DNA of 58,784 nucleotides, taken from Gammaproteobacteria bacterium. GTDB lineage: Bacteria > Pseudomonadota > Gammaproteobacteria > JAUIAT01. The notes under the pieces were generated by a model. The model did no database searches, was not told the DNA's origin, and saw only the letters and a list, made by a program, of their open reading frames with translations. Made by a program: the position numbers and the translations under genes. The stretch covers positions 1 through 58,784 of the forward strand of contig JAUIAT010000012.1 of the NCBI GenBank assembly GCA_030425295.1, read 5' to 3'. This document shows positions 33,143-42,939 of this stretch, piece by piece. Position 1 is the stretch's first letter. Each line of letters opens with the position of its first letter.

Positions 33143-35379
33143 TTTATCTGGCCATCCCTGAGTAATGGGTGGATAAGGTTTTTCCACTGACTTTTGATTT
33201 TATCAATATTATAATTTTTAAGAATTTTATTTCTAGCGTTATCACCCATGATTTTTGCTGATTTAGGAGAAATTATCAGCTTTTCAATGCTGTTGGCTAA
33301 GTCTAGAGGGTCTTCTGCTTTTGCCAGAAGGCCATCAGTTTCATGTGAGATTAATTCTCTAGGCCCAAAGTTACAGTCGAAAGCCACGCATGGTAATCCA
33401 GCTGACATTGCTTCCATTAGTACTGTAGGCTGCCCTTCAAATCTGGATGAAAGAACAAAACCATCATAATTAGATAGCTGGCAGCTAATATTTTTTTTAA
33501 CACCGGGTAGTTTGACAATATCTTGCAATCCAAGTTTATGTAATTTCTTTTCAAGTTTTTCTCTTTCTGGCCCTTCACCATAAATTGTTAAAGTTAATGA
33601 TGAAAATTTTTTTATGAGCAAATCGAAGGATTCAATTAATATATCGAATCCTTTTTGGGGGGTTAGTGATCCAACAGCTACAAAGTTTGATATTGTAGCT
33701 TTCTCTGCAGATTGTTTTGTAGTAGTGTTTTCATCCAACGGATTTGCAATTATCTTAGTATTTGCATTTAGTTTAATATCTTTGCACCTATTTGCAATAT
33801 CATTATTTTGAGCAACTAGAGCGGATGCTCTTGGGTAGATAAGTTTTCTTAATAATTTCCATTCTTTCCCAAGGTTGTCACGATTGGGATTATTTCTTTC
33901 TGAGATTATTACAGGAATTTTCATAAATCTAGTTGCTAAAACAGTTAGAATGTTGGTTTGATCCATATAGCTAACTATTAAGTCAGGGTTGCAGTTTTTT
34001 ATGGATTTTCTTAGTTTTAATATTCTTTTTAAGTTATTGGATATGGCTTTAAGAGAAGTTGCTGATTTATCACTTAAATTTATTATGTGTCTATCTACAA
34101 ATGGGGATACTTCATAAAAATCTTCAACTTCTACGTTTGTGGTAAGAATAGTAACATTATATGTGCCATCTTTTGCTAAGGCATTTGCAAGTTTAACTAA
34201 ATTATTTTCAGCCCCGCCACAACCAAGAGAGCTTATGACGAATAAGAGCTTTTTTTTGTTAGATTTTGCATATAGTGATTTGTTATACAAATTCGTAATA
34301 TTCTCGGCATAATTAGAGGGTGAATATTTGCTCGCATTTTTTTTAGCTGTATTTAGGATCTTTTTAACCATTTCAGGGTTAGAGTATATGTTGAGAGCTT
34401 GTCTTGTGAAGTCTTCAATGGAATAGATTTCTGCTAAAAAACCATTTTTATTGTGTTGTATAATCTCCTTATATCCACCGCTGTTAGCTGCTAACACAGG
34501 AGTTTGTAGAAGCATCGCCTCAACTAGGATCATCCCAAATGACTCATTAATACCAGGAGCAATTAGTAGATCTAGTGATGCTATCCATTGATGAATATTC
34601 TGCTGGAACTTCAAAACCTGAATATGGTTTTGTATATTCTGCCTTGTAATATAGCTATTTAGTTCTTCTGCTGAAATATCTTTAGGGTTGCCAATCAAAA
34701 CAAAGAAAATGTTTTTCTGGTTTGAGTCAGCTAAGATTTTTTTAGCAATCTCTACAAAAAACTTAGGTCTTTTACTTGCTTGAAAGCTTCCAATAAAGCC
34801 GATAACGAAAGGATTTTTGTGCTTAAATAAATCGTTATAGATTTGTTTTGTTTTTTGTATTTTTTCAGATGATGAGAAAGCTGTGACTGGGTTTCCAACA
34901 ACATATATTGGTTTGGCTGTTTTGATGCTTTCTCTACAACACTCAGAAGGAGTTAGAACCGTGTTGCTGAGTCTTGAAAAAATTTTTATTCTTCGTGATG
35001 GATTCAGTGTCATTTGGTGCCAGAAATGCTTTTTATTAGCTAACTTTGAGGGTAGTCCCCAAAGATAGTGCATTCGTAAATCGCTTGTGTGAACAATATC
35101 AATTTTATTTTTCTTTAAAAATTTGGCTAATTTTGGAGAGTTCTTAATGGTTTCCCATGTCTGTCCAATTAGAGAATGAGACTCGGAGATACGTGTGAAC
35201 TTAAGGTTTATATAGTTAAGTTTTTTTTCTTCTAGATATTTTGTAAGCAATCCAGGAGTAAAAACTACAATTAGAGGCTGATATTCTTCTGGTAAGTTCT
35301 TAATTAGATTTAGTGTTGAGATGTGGCTGCCACCAACACTATCTCCAACAAAAGGGTAGCAAACTCTTATTTTTTCCAT
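33139..35379 (-). CDS. Double-domain glycosyltransferase (GT4-GT4 fusion)
   Basis: A 746-residue protein made of two complete GT4-like domains. The first (about 1-370) has GDSVGGSHISTLNL, IGFIGSFQASKRPKFFVEI and NESFGMILVEAM, the E-x7-E donor site. The second (about 375-746) begins again with KKKLLFVISSLGCGGAENN, typical of a GT4 start, and has GSLTPQKGFDILIESF and FEGQPTVLMEAMSAG. ATG 35379 lies 1 nt after the ABC transporter stop; the longer reading from 35478 would overlap that gene. The junction near residue 374 is coded by a run of eight A (34257-34250). It probably adds two sugars to a lipid-linked glycan in the cytoplasm. Confidence 0.85.
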   Translation of the reverse strand: MEKIRVCYPFVGDSVGGSHISTLNLIKNLPEEYQPLIVVFTPGLLTKYLEEKKLNYINLKFTRISESHSLIGQTWETIKNSPKLAKFLKKNKIDIVHTSDLRMHYLWGLPSKLANKKHFWHQMTLNPSRRIKIFSRLSNTVLTPSECCRESIKTAKPIYVVGNPVTAFSSSEKIQKTKQIYNDLFKHKNPFVIGFIGSFQASKRPKFFVEIAKKILADSNQKNIFFVLIGNPKDISAEELNSYITRQNIQNHIQVLKFQQNIHQWIASLDLLIAPGINESFGMILVEAMLLQTPVLAANSGGYKEIIQHNKNGFLAEIYSIEDFTRQALNIYSNPEMVKKILNTAKKNASKYSPSNYAENITNLYNKSLYAKSNKKKLLFVISSLGCGGAENNLVKLANALAKDGTYNVTILTTNVEVEDFYEVSPFVDRHIINLSDKSATSLKAISNNLKRILKLRKSIKNCNPDLIVSYMDQTNILTVLATRFMKIPVIISERNNPNRDNLGKEWKLLRKLIYPRASALVAQNNDIANRCKDIKLNANTKIIANPLDENTTTKQSAEKATISNFVAVGSLTPQKGFDILIESFDLLIKKFSSLTLTIYGEGPEREKLEKKLHKLGLQDIVKLPGVKKNISCQLSNYDGFVLSSRFEGQPTVLMEAMSAGLPCVAFDCNFGPRELISHETDGLLAKAEDPLDLANSIEKLIISPKSAKIMGDNARNKILKNYNIDKIKSQWKNLIHPLLRDGQIK

Positions 35380-35380
35380 G

Positions 35381-37180
35381 TCACCACTCGATTGAACTAA
35401 GATCGCCATAGATTTTGCTGAACTCATTAGAGTGTACAGAAAGTTCGTCAAATGTACCTTCATCAACAATTTGCCCATTTCTCATGACAAATATTTTTTC
35501 GCAGAATCTAACAGATGATAATCTATGAGCAATGATGATTATTGTTTTTTGGCCTAAAAGAGTTTTTAGGGCTTGGTTAAACTCTTTTTCAGTTTTTGAG
35601 TCAAGGGCATTGGTCGCCTCATCCATAATTAAGATTTCTGGATTTCGGTATAGCGCACGCGCTATACCAATTCGTTGTCGTTGTCCTCCGGATAGTCTAA
35701 TTCCTCTGTCACCAATTGTGGTATCTAGCTTTTCTGGTTGAGTATTAACGAACTCACTAAGCTGTGCGATTTTTAGACATTTCCAAACTTGTTCGTCAAT
35801 TATTTCAGATTCAGGAATGCCAAATGCAATATTACTACGGATGCTATCGTCTAACATCACAGTTTGCTGGGGAACGTAGCCAACAAGACCTCTTAATGAC
35901 TCATTACTCTTTTTTTTCTGGTTGTTAATTAATATTTTGCCTTTTTGCGGTGGAAGAAATCCGAGTAAAAGGTCTATCAGTGTGCTTTTACCAGCTCCTG
36001 ATTCGCCAACGAATCCATAAATTCCTTTCTGTTCAATATCTATATTAATATTCTTTAGTGCTGGAATGCTTGTGTTTGGGTAAGTGAATTCAATAAATTC
36101 AAGTTTTAGATTTTTGAAATTTTTAATTTGTGATGATGGATTGTTTTGTGTTTCTGTGTTTTCAGCAAAAACTATGTTCATTAGCTCGCTAAGTGCATTG
36201 ATGATAGGTAAGCTTTGTCGTACGTTTCCTAGCGACGTGTTAATTCTTATGGCCGATGGCATTAATCTTTGAATTGCTAAGGCGACTATAGCGAGAGTTG
36301 GAAGTGTCTCTAAGATGCTACCTTTTATTATTAAAAGGGTTAAAATTATTGCAAGTATAGCTCCAAACCCTATGATATTGAAAATAATTCCAGGTAAGTT
36401 TGCCATAATACCTAATTTAACTTTATAGAAAAAATACTCTGTACGTTTGGATGAAAATTTTTCAGTAAATATATCTTCTGCTTGATATACCTTGATGTCT
36501 TTTATGCCAGTTAAGGTCTCGTTGCTTATTTTAAAAAGCTCTATGGTTCGCTCTTCTTTAAGTTGACTATATGTCTTAAATTTGTTTTTTGTTATCAGAA
36601 TGCTGGTTGTAGCCATGCCGATGATTAATAGTAATACTAACCATATTCCTGGAGGTGATGTATATAAAATCAGTGAAATTAAAATTGTTGATTGAATTAT
36701 ATCTGTGCATAGGACAAGCCCAGAGTTGAGTAAAGTCTGCATTTGTTGGAAATCATTTAGTAGATGTTTAGCAAGTTTTGAAGAGTTGAGGATTATTAAT
36801 CGGTTGTAAGGAGTTCTAAGTAACTTACTTAAAAATTTTCTAGAAAGCTTTACTACGAATTTACCGCCAAATACATTTTGAACATAGTTGTTAATAAATG
36901 TCAGGGCGCCTTTTAAAAGTATTACCGTAAAAATGGCTGCGCCTAAAAAAATCATGAAATAAATTTCTTTTGAGAATCCAAAAAAGGTGTAAATTTGATT
37001 TATAGTCTGATTTGACTTGATAATGCTAGGGTCTCCAAGGATTTTCATGTATGGAAATATTGCCCCAATCCCTATTAGCTCTAGAGTACCAAGGAGTATA
37101 ATCAAAAAGGAAATAAAGAAGATGCTTTTCCAGTCTTCCTTGTCGCAAAACTTAAGAATTTCTATGACTGGTGACGCCAT
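35381..37180 (-). CDS. ABC transporter, fused permease and ATPase (lipid-linked glycan flippase-like)
   Basis: A 599-residue half-transporter with about six transmembrane segments in residues 1-330 and an ATPase domain in 345-599. Walker A is GFVGESGAGKSTLIDLL. The Q-loop is VGYVPQQTVMLDDSI. The signature motif is IRLSGGQRQRIGIARAL. Walker B is EILIMDEATNALD, followed by IIIIAHRLSS with the switch histidine. It resembles MsbA/PglK exporters that move lipid-linked oligosaccharides across the inner membrane. GGGAAG precedes ATG 37180. As the first gene of the minus-strand operon it sets expression of the five-gene group and faces a divergent gene at 37341. Confidence 0.9.
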   Translation of the reverse strand: MASPVIEILKFCDKEDWKSIFFISFLIILLGTLELIGIGAIFPYMKILGDPSIIKSNQTINQIYTFFGFSKEIYFMIFLGAAIFTVILLKGALTFINNYVQNVFGGKFVVKLSRKFLSKLLRTPYNRLIILNSSKLAKHLLNDFQQMQTLLNSGLVLCTDIIQSTILISLILYTSPPGIWLVLLLIIGMATTSILITKNKFKTYSQLKEERTIELFKISNETLTGIKDIKVYQAEDIFTEKFSSKRTEYFFYKVKLGIMANLPGIIFNIIGFGAILAIILTLLIIKGSILETLPTLAIVALAIQRLMPSAIRINTSLGNVRQSLPIINALSELMNIVFAENTETQNNPSSQIKNFKNLKLEFIEFTYPNTSIPALKNINIDIEQKGIYGFVGESGAGKSTLIDLLLGFLPPQKGKILINNQKKKSNESLRGLVGYVPQQTVMLDDSIRSNIAFGIPESEIIDEQVWKCLKIAQLSEFVNTQPEKLDTTIGDRGIRLSGGQRQRIGIARALYRNPEILIMDEATNALDSKTEKEFNQALKTLLGQKTIIIIAHRLSSVRFCEKIFVMRNGQIVDEGTFDELSVHSNEFSKIYGDLSSIEW

Positions 37181-37302
37181 TAATACTTCCCTTTATTATA
37201 ATATAGAGTTTTAAGATCATAACTGCTCGCTACATTCTATTCAACCAGTAGCTTTAGAGGTTTTGGTTGTTGCTAGATAACAATATATTTTCTTGTTATA
37301 TT

Positions 37303-37308
37303 TATAAT
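37303..37308 (+). promoter_or_regulatory. Candidate -10 box for the 37341 gene
   Basis: The 160-bp gap between divergent genes at 37180 and 37341 is AT-rich and must carry both promoters. TATAAT at 37303 is a perfect -10 for the plus strand, but no good -35 lies 16-19 nt upstream. On the minus strand the only TATAAT (37200-37195) is too near its start codon to be convincing. Confidence 0.3.
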
Positions 37309-37340
37309 CCACCTAGGTCACCAGCAAATGGAGTTTTGGT

Positions 37341-38375
37341 ATGTCAGAAAGGCAGAAGTTTAGTTTTGTTACCGTAACCTCTAAAAATTACGTAGCTCAT
37401 ACTGCTGGTTTGTATTGCAATATTCGTGATTATTACTCTGACACATATCTAGTGGTTTGCTGCCTTGATCAACACTCTTTTGACGCCCTTAGTTGTATAA
37501 AAGATTCTTGCTTGAAGGTTGTCTTAGCTAAGGATGTGTGGGGCGAAGAGTACTGGCATAATATCTGCTGTAGAATGCGTACAGATCAGAAAGCATTTGC
37601 GACAAAATCAGCCCTTTCAGCGTGGGCTCTTCAAAATGTGGCTGAGTCGTTAATTTTGTTAGATGCTGATTTGCTGTTTTTAGATCGTATTGATGACATG
37701 ATTGAAAAAGCAATGCATGGTGAGGTTCTACTTTCTCCTACCTGGCATGAAATGGGAGTTTGGCACAAGTCAAATAATTCAGGAATATTCAGTGCTGGAT
37801 TTATAGGCTTTTCTGTGAGAGCCCTTAAAGGAGTAAATGCCTGGAAAGCTTATTGTTTTAATGAGTGCTCTATTTCTATTATTAAAGGTTATTACTTTGA
37901 GCAGAAGTTTTTACAGTGGTTTTTAGGGGATTTTGATTGCGAAATAATTTCAGATCCAGGTATAAATACAACCAAATTTTTAAAGTCTGAGAGTGACAAT
38001 TGTCATAAAAAGTGGACTTGTCCTAAAGGAGAAGATATTCGTGTTTTTCACATGAGCAGAACAATATGTAGAGATCTCCCAATATCTAAACTAAAAGAAG
38101 AATATAATGCAAAGGGATTACGCCGTTTAAATGAGAAAACTGTTTTAAAGAAAGCAGAGAATACCAATGTTGCTAGCAAAAAGAAAACAATTTTTCAGAA
38201 AGTCGCTGATCTAGATAAAATGCTACATGGCCTTGGTAGTTTTTTGCTTTTTGTACAGACAGTTAAGCGCGTTATTGTATCGGATCATGGAACTTTAAAG
38301 GATAGAATTGGTGAGACATTTTTCAGAAAAGCTTCATTGGTAGAAAAGCTTAATGCTGAGGATGTTAAAGCTTAG
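37341..38375 (+). CDS. GT-A-fold glycosyltransferase-like protein
   Basis: A 344-residue protein with a nucleotide-diphospho-sugar transferase (GT-A) signature. FATKSALSAWALQN is followed by LILLDADLLFLDRIDDMI, a D-x-D block that would bind the metal and nucleotide sugar. SGIFSAGFIGFSVRALKG and FHMSRT are similar to GT8-like proteins of polysaccharide loci. The last 80 residues are basic and helical. GGAG sits 7 nt upstream of ATG 37341. It is followed 11 nt later by an FkbM methyltransferase with which it is probably co-transcribed. Donor sugar is unknown. Confidence 0.7.
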   Translation: MSERQKFSFVTVTSKNYVAHTAGLYCNIRDYYSDTYLVVCCLDQHSFDALSCIKDSCLKVVLAKDVWGEEYWHNICCRMRTDQKAFATKSALSAWALQNVAESLILLDADLLFLDRIDDMIEKAMHGEVLLSPTWHEMGVWHKSNNSGIFSAGFIGFSVRALKGVNAWKAYCFNECSISIIKGYYFEQKFLQWFLGDFDCEIISDPGINTTKFLKSESDNCHKKWTCPKGEDIRVFHMSRTICRDLPISKLKEEYNAKGLRRLNEKTVLKKAENTNVASKKKTIFQKVADLDKMLHGLGSFLLFVQTVKRVIVSDHGTLKDRIGETFFRKASLVEKLNAEDVKA

Positions 38376-38386
38376 GGAGATTAAGT

Positions 38387-39286
38387 ATGCTTTCTCATGT
38401 TAGAGGTGCGCTTTATAATATAAAGCCTGTATTGAATTTTTATCGTTATTCCAGAGAGTTTTTACTTAAGTGCAAGCTTATAGTGAAATATGGGACTGCT
38501 TCACCGAATTTTGTTTACCTGAAGAATAGTAAATCCAAGTTATTTGTAAATAACTTGGATTTGAGAGGGCAAGGTCTGGTTATGAATGGTGGAGTTACGA
38601 ATCAACGTTTAATTGATTGTTTTAATTCAGCTGTAAGACAACTTAACCCAGATTTAGTTATTGATGTTGGTATGAATTATGGAGAATTTGTTTTTTCTTC
38701 TACATATTCGGATCAGTGTCGTGTTTATGGAGTTGAAGGCAACCCAGAACTTATTCGTTTTATTGAAAAAAGTAAAGAGACTCACCCTAATAAGTTAAAT
38801 ATCCAGATTTTAAATATTTTAGCAGGTAATGAATCTAAAGAAGTATCTTTTTATATTAATTCAGAGTGGAGCGGTACTTCTTGCATATCTGATACCAATA
38901 TTAAAGGCAGAGAAAAGCACCAATTAAAGATGGTTCGCTTACAAGATGAAATTAAACCTGGTCAGAATTTTGTATTTAAAATGGATATCGAAGGTTTCGA
39001 ATATTTTGCTCTGAAAGGGATGGAAGAGTTAATTAATGCAAGCGATAAGTGCTTAGGTATTCTTGAGTTTAATAGGCCAGCACTTAAGTCTGCTGGTGCT
39101 GATTTTGATGAGCTATTTCAGTTCTTAAATAAATATTTTGATATTGCTGCATTTACTCCAGGTAGAGAGTTGAAGAAGCTTTCAAAGTTGGATGATGAAA
39201 ACTTGAATCAGATTTTTGGATTAGAAGGAAAGCAAATGACTGATTTGGTTTTGTTCAAAAATTGTGGCCCATTAAAACTGTTATAG
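38387..39286 (+). CDS. FkbM-family methyltransferase
   Basis: A 299-residue SAM-dependent methyltransferase. LVIDVGMNYGEFVFSS is motif I, VYGVEGNPELIRFIEK the acidic motif, and VFKMDIEGFEYFALKGMEEL the FkbM-type D-I-E-G-x-E block. It has a basic N-terminal region (about 45 residues) before the fold. GGGAG precedes ATG 38387. It is the second gene of a short plus-strand unit with the GT-A protein. Downstream, about 100 bp without a clear terminator separate it from a convergent GT4 gene. It is distinct from the FkbM protein at 27026, so probably methylates another sugar. Confidence 0.88.
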   Translation: MLSHVRGALYNIKPVLNFYRYSREFLLKCKLIVKYGTASPNFVYLKNSKSKLFVNNLDLRGQGLVMNGGVTNQRLIDCFNSAVRQLNPDLVIDVGMNYGEFVFSSTYSDQCRVYGVEGNPELIRFIEKSKETHPNKLNIQILNILAGNESKEVSFYINSEWSGTSCISDTNIKGREKHQLKMVRLQDEIKPGQNFVFKMDIEGFEYFALKGMEELINASDKCLGILEFNRPALKSAGADFDELFQFLNKYFDIAAFTPGRELKKLSKLDDENLNQIFGLEGKQMTDLVLFKNCGPLKLL

Positions 39287-39383
39287 AGGTAGACTCTGAT
39301 TTCTTAAGAAAAACTGTTTGTGGTTCTGGGCGGATTCCTACTTTGTATTATTCTGATTTTAAATTTTTAAGAAGTCTCTTTCC

Positions 39384-40517
39384 TCAACAGATGATTCCAT
39401 TGCTTAAAACTTCTTGATATAATAATTTATAGTTTTCAACACATCGCTCAAGGCTGAATTTATCTTCAATACGCAGGCGATTTGCCTTGCCCATTTTTGT
39501 TCTAAGCTCAGAATTATTAGCGAGCATAAGAATTGCTTCAGCCAGTTTTTCTGGAGATTTAGCTGGAACAACAAAACCATTTTCATTATCAATAACTGCA
39601 TCAGTATTGCCACCTACATCAGTGACAATCATCGGTAACCCGCATGCCATCGCTTCTAGAATACTGTTTGAAAAGCCTTCCTCATGAGAGCATAGAATTC
39701 CAATATCTGTTTGAGCTAATAGAGCAGGGATATTATTTTGTTCACCAACCCACTCAATATTTTTATTTAGATTCAGATTTTCCGCTTTTTGCTTTAAGGA
39801 TGATAAAATACCTTGATCTCTGCCGACACAAGTCAATTTCCAGTTGGAAGGTAATTGGTTTTTAATGATGCTAAGCGCCTCTAGCAAGTCAGTATGCCCT
39901 TTGTAAGGAAATAAATTAGCTACTATTATTAGTCTAAGTTCATTTGAGTTTTTTTGCTTTTCAACTGGTTTAAATTTGTCAGTATCAACACCATTATAAA
40001 TGAGTTTAGTTTTATGCTTTGGAATACCTTCGTTTTGGAGTTGTTCTCCAACTATTTGAGAATTTCCAATACCTAGTATTAGATATTGATGTAAGTTATG
40101 TTCTATTTTAGTAAGTAATCGATGTTTGCTTTGGTAGTTATTTAAGCTTCTTCTGCTCATAATTAGTTTTTTTCTATACAATATTGCTGGGATACTTCCA
40201 AGCAAATAGGCGCCAGGTAGAAAGCAATGAACAACTTTTGGATTTCTTCGTATTATAAAATAATTGAGTTTTATAAATGAAATAATATAACTAAATGTTT
40301 TGCCAATTTTTCCTAGTTTTTTAAGCCATTGGGCTGGCGGTGAAATAACTTCTACTCCGGAGTTTTCCATTTCGGTAGCAAGTTTGCCGCGATGACTTGT
40401 AGCGTATATTTTAAAATTAAACTTCTCATTATTAAGGTTAGGCAATACTTGCAAAAGATGCCTTTCAGCCCCGCCGCTATCTAAATTCCCAATTACTACT
40501 AAAATAAGGTTTTTCAT
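39384..40517 (-). CDS. Glycosyltransferase family 4 protein
   Basis: A 377-residue GT-B retaining glycosyltransferase. The N-terminal acceptor domain has VIGNLDSGGAERHLLQVLPN and TSHRGKLATEMENSGVEV. The C-terminal donor domain has ANLFPYKGHTDLLEAL and HEEGFSNSILEAMACGLP, the E-x7-E motif that binds the nucleotide sugar. TDVGGNTDAVID follows. It is a single gene on the minus strand, divergent from the Wzy-like gene at 40600 and convergent with 38387. The start ATG 40517 has only a weak site (CAGGG). It would add a hexose or similar sugar to the lipid-linked glycan. Confidence 0.9.
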   Translation of the reverse strand: MKNLILVVIGNLDSGGAERHLLQVLPNLNNEKFNFKIYATSHRGKLATEMENSGVEVISPPAQWLKKLGKIGKTFSYIISFIKLNYFIIRRNPKVVHCFLPGAYLLGSIPAILYRKKLIMSRRSLNNYQSKHRLLTKIEHNLHQYLILGIGNSQIVGEQLQNEGIPKHKTKLIYNGVDTDKFKPVEKQKNSNELRLIIVANLFPYKGHTDLLEALSIIKNQLPSNWKLTCVGRDQGILSSLKQKAENLNLNKNIEWVGEQNNIPALLAQTDIGILCSHEEGFSNSILEAMACGLPMIVTDVGGNTDAVIDNENGFVVPAKSPEKLAEAILMLANNSELRTKMGKANRLRIEDKFSLERCVENYKLLYQEVLSNGIIC

Positions 40518-40551
40518 GCCCTGTAACTTATATAATCAATCCTAGAAAAGG

Positions 40552-40580
40552 TTAAACAAACGTTCAGGGTAGTGTATGAT
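40552..40580 (+). promoter_or_regulatory. Candidate sigma70 promoter of the Wzy-like gene
   Basis: TTAAAC (40552-40557), a 17-nt spacer and TATGAT (40575-40580) precede ATG 40600 by about 20 nt. The -10 fits well; the -35 is poor. It lies in the 82-bp divergent gap with the GT4 gene. Confidence 0.35.
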
Positions 40581-40599
40581 GTTTTAAGAAAGAATTGCA

Positions 40600-41826
40600 A
40601 TGGATTTTTCGATGCAGTGGGTCTTGTTTACATTGTCATTTATACTTCCTTCGATTGTATTAAGCAAAGAAACTAAGCTTTTAACAGCAATATGGTTTAT
40701 CGTATTTGTACATCAATTGGCTGCTATTTGTAATGCATTTTATTTCCCCTTGAGTGGTGCAGAGCTAGATGCTCACAGCTTTCATGCTGGGGCAGTTTCT
40801 CTTTCTCAACAAGCTAATTGGCACTACAGTTTGGGCATGGGTACAGGAAGTCAATTTTTCCCCCAACTACTTGCTACATTTTACAAAATTAATCAAAGCC
40901 ATTTTTTTGGAGAGCAGTTAACTATAATTGTTTTTTTATTCTCTATTTTTATTTTTTTAAAGTTATTAGATCTACTTGAGTTAAGGAAATATAAATTATC
41001 TTGTTTATTGTTGTATGGGTTTTATCCTCCTCTTATTGTATTAGGCTCAGTGACTCTTAGAGAGCCTTATATTCTACTGTTTATGATGTTAATGGTCTAT
41101 TTTGGATTGTTATTTGTAAAAACAGGATATTTAAAACATATCGTAGCAGCAGTATTGTTTGGGAGTATTTTTTCGATTTGGCACCCGGCACTTATCGCCA
41201 TTGCTACATTATTTCTTGTTTTGTGTGTGGTTTGTAAATTTATTGATTTAAGATCAGTAAAAAAGTGGCATGTAATTGCTGCGATTTTAACATCTTTATT
41301 GATTTTACTTTTTTCTTTGGCAAAAAATTACAATTACGATTTTCTATCTAGTTTAAATCAAAAATGGCAATATTTATCACACTATCGAGAACGTATACCT
41401 GAAGCCAGAACTGATTATGGTGGAGCCATTGATAATTCAAGCTTATTTGGGATTATAAGTTCAACGTCATTTTTATACCTAGATTATCTATTTTCACCGA
41501 TGCCTTGGGAGGTTCATTCTTATGTTGATTTGATCGCTATGATCTCAAGTTTGGCTAACTTTATTTTAACTGTTGGGGTTGTGTTCCAATTTAAAAAGTT
41601 GAATGAACTTGCTCAAAATCAGAGTATTATGAGGATTATCTTGATTTGTACTTTTTTGAGTACGTCTTTCCTTTATAGCATTGCCACCACTAATTATGGT
41701 ACTTCATTACGTCATGGGGTATTACATTTTTGGGTTCTAATTTTATTGGGTTGGCCGATGGTTAGTTATTGTACGCGCAGGTTCTTCTTGCGAATAAGAA
41801 AAACCAATCTGATTATTGGTCAGTAG
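40600..41826 (+). CDS. Wzy-like polysaccharide polymerase, multi-spanning membrane protein
   Basis: A 408-residue integral membrane protein with about ten hydrophobic segments spread over its length and a larger loop near residues 250-300 (YNYDFLSSLNQKWQYLSHYR). Layout, with GSVTLREPYILLFMMLMVY and FSIWHPALIAIATLF, matches the loosely conserved O-antigen/EPS polymerase group (Wzy, EpsG-like), which join repeat units in the periplasm. Sequence conservation in this class is low, so the call rests on topology, length and the glycan context. Its last 84 bp overlap the convergent glycosyltransferase gene. Its ribosome binding site is weak. Confidence 0.65.
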   Translation: MDFSMQWVLFTLSFILPSIVLSKETKLLTAIWFIVFVHQLAAICNAFYFPLSGAELDAHSFHAGAVSLSQQANWHYSLGMGTGSQFFPQLLATFYKINQSHFFGEQLTIIVFLFSIFIFLKLLDLLELRKYKLSCLLLYGFYPPLIVLGSVTLREPYILLFMMLMVYFGLLFVKTGYLKHIVAAVLFGSIFSIWHPALIAIATLFLVLCVVCKFIDLRSVKKWHVIAAILTSLLILLFSLAKNYNYDFLSSLNQKWQYLSHYRERIPEARTDYGGAIDNSSLFGIISSTSFLYLDYLFSPMPWEVHSYVDLIAMISSLANFILTVGVVFQFKKLNELAQNQSIMRIILICTFLSTSFLYSIATTNYGTSLRHGVLHFWVLILLGWPMVSYCTRRFFLRIRKTNLIIGQ

Positions 41827-42939
41827 GGATATGTACAAATCTAAATTTGCTTTAATAATTTGATTGCTTGTGTATTTTTTTAATACAATTTTTCGCCCTT
41901 TTAAGCCCATGGGTTGCCGTAAATTATAGTTGGTAATAAGCTTCTTTGTGATTTTTGCTAGCTTGACTGCACTTTGCTTCGGCGCTAATAATCCGTTATC
42001 TTCATCTTTAATAACTTCACTACACCCCGGCACATCAGTAGTAACCACAGCTCTTCCGCAAGCACCAGCCTCCAGCAAAACCTTAGGCAAACCTTCTCTA
42101 TAAGAAGGTAAACAAACAATATTGCACTCAGAAAAAAGCTTACCTAGATCTTCTTGCCAACCAATCCATTTAACCACTCCTTCTTTATTCCACTCTTGCA
42201 GCTGCTCTATTGGAATGCTATCGCGATTTTTAGGGTCTGGGTCACCAGCGAGTATAAATTCAGCATTTAGTTTTTGTTTCTTTAGTATTCTTGCTGCTTC
42301 AACAAATTCATATACGCCTTTTGTTCTTAGCATTCTGGCTGGAAGGACAATTCTAACAGGTCCTTTATTGTTTTCTGGAACAAAAGGGTATTTATCCACA
42401 TCGATGCCTGAGCCGGGTATCATTACGCATTGTTCTTTCGGCATTTTGCCCAGAGTAGTGAAAATTTTTCTATCAATGTAATTTTGGAATACTAGATAAG
42501 ATTTTTGTCTCGCAATTACTGTTCTGAAAACTCTAAAAAATATTCTTTTCAAAATTTTTATTTTTAATGATTTATGAGTAAACAAATAACCAAGACCAGG
42601 AAATAGATTTACTGTTTTATCAATGTCAGCAATTCTGGCAGCTATAGATCCATAGAGCACCGCTTTCATTGCAACATGGTGCAAAATATCTGGCTGAACT
42701 TTTTTATAGAGTTTTACTAAATCATAGATTGTAAGAATTTCATCTTTGGGGTTTAGGCCACTCCGAGATAGCCTGTAGCGGTGAATATGAAAGCCATGCT
42801 GAGTTGCATTTTCATCTGGAGATCCGTCAAAAGGCACAGCTACATGCACCTCATAACCCGCATCTCTTACTCCAAGTAAAAGAGGAAGGCGCTGGAGAGG
42901 TATTGTGTAACCGCTATTAAGAACGAATAATATCTTGAT
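41743..42939 (-). CDS. Glycosyltransferase family 4 protein with probable ATC start
   Basis: A GT4 enzyme with ARMLRTKGVYEFVEAARIL and SYREGLPKVLLEAGACGRA, the donor-binding E-x7-E block. From the first standard start (GTG 42849) it has 368 residues and lacks the family's first strand. The frame stays open upstream and codes IKILFVLNSGYTIPLQRL and then GVRDAGYEVHVAVPFDG, exactly the usual GT4 N-terminus. That reading starts at ATC 42939, 8 nt after GGAG (42951-42948), giving 398 residues. No ATG, GTG or TTG occurs in frame between the in-frame stop at 42969 and 42849. Either ATC initiates, or an ATG has mutated and the gene is impaired. The 3' end overlaps the Wzy-like gene by 84 bp. Confidence 0.8.
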   Translation of the reverse strand: MKILFVLNSGYTIPLQRLPLLLGVRDAGYEVHVAVPFDGSPDENATQHGFHIHRYRLSRSGLNPKDEILTIYDLVKLYKKVQPDILHHVAMKAVLYGSIAARIADIDKTVNLFPGLGYLFTHKSLKIKILKRIFFRVFRTVIARQKSYLVFQNYIDRKIFTTLGKMPKEQCVMIPGSGIDVDKYPFVPENNKGPVRIVLPARMLRTKGVYEFVEAARILKKQKLNAEFILAGDPDPKNRDSIPIEQLQEWNKEGVVKWIGWQEDLGKLFSECNIVCLPSYREGLPKVLLEAGACGRAVVTTDVPGCSEVIKDEDNGLLAPKQSAVKLAKITKKLITNYNLRQPMGLKGRKIVLKKYTSNQIIKANLDLYISLLTNNQIGFSYSQEEPARTITNHRPTQ

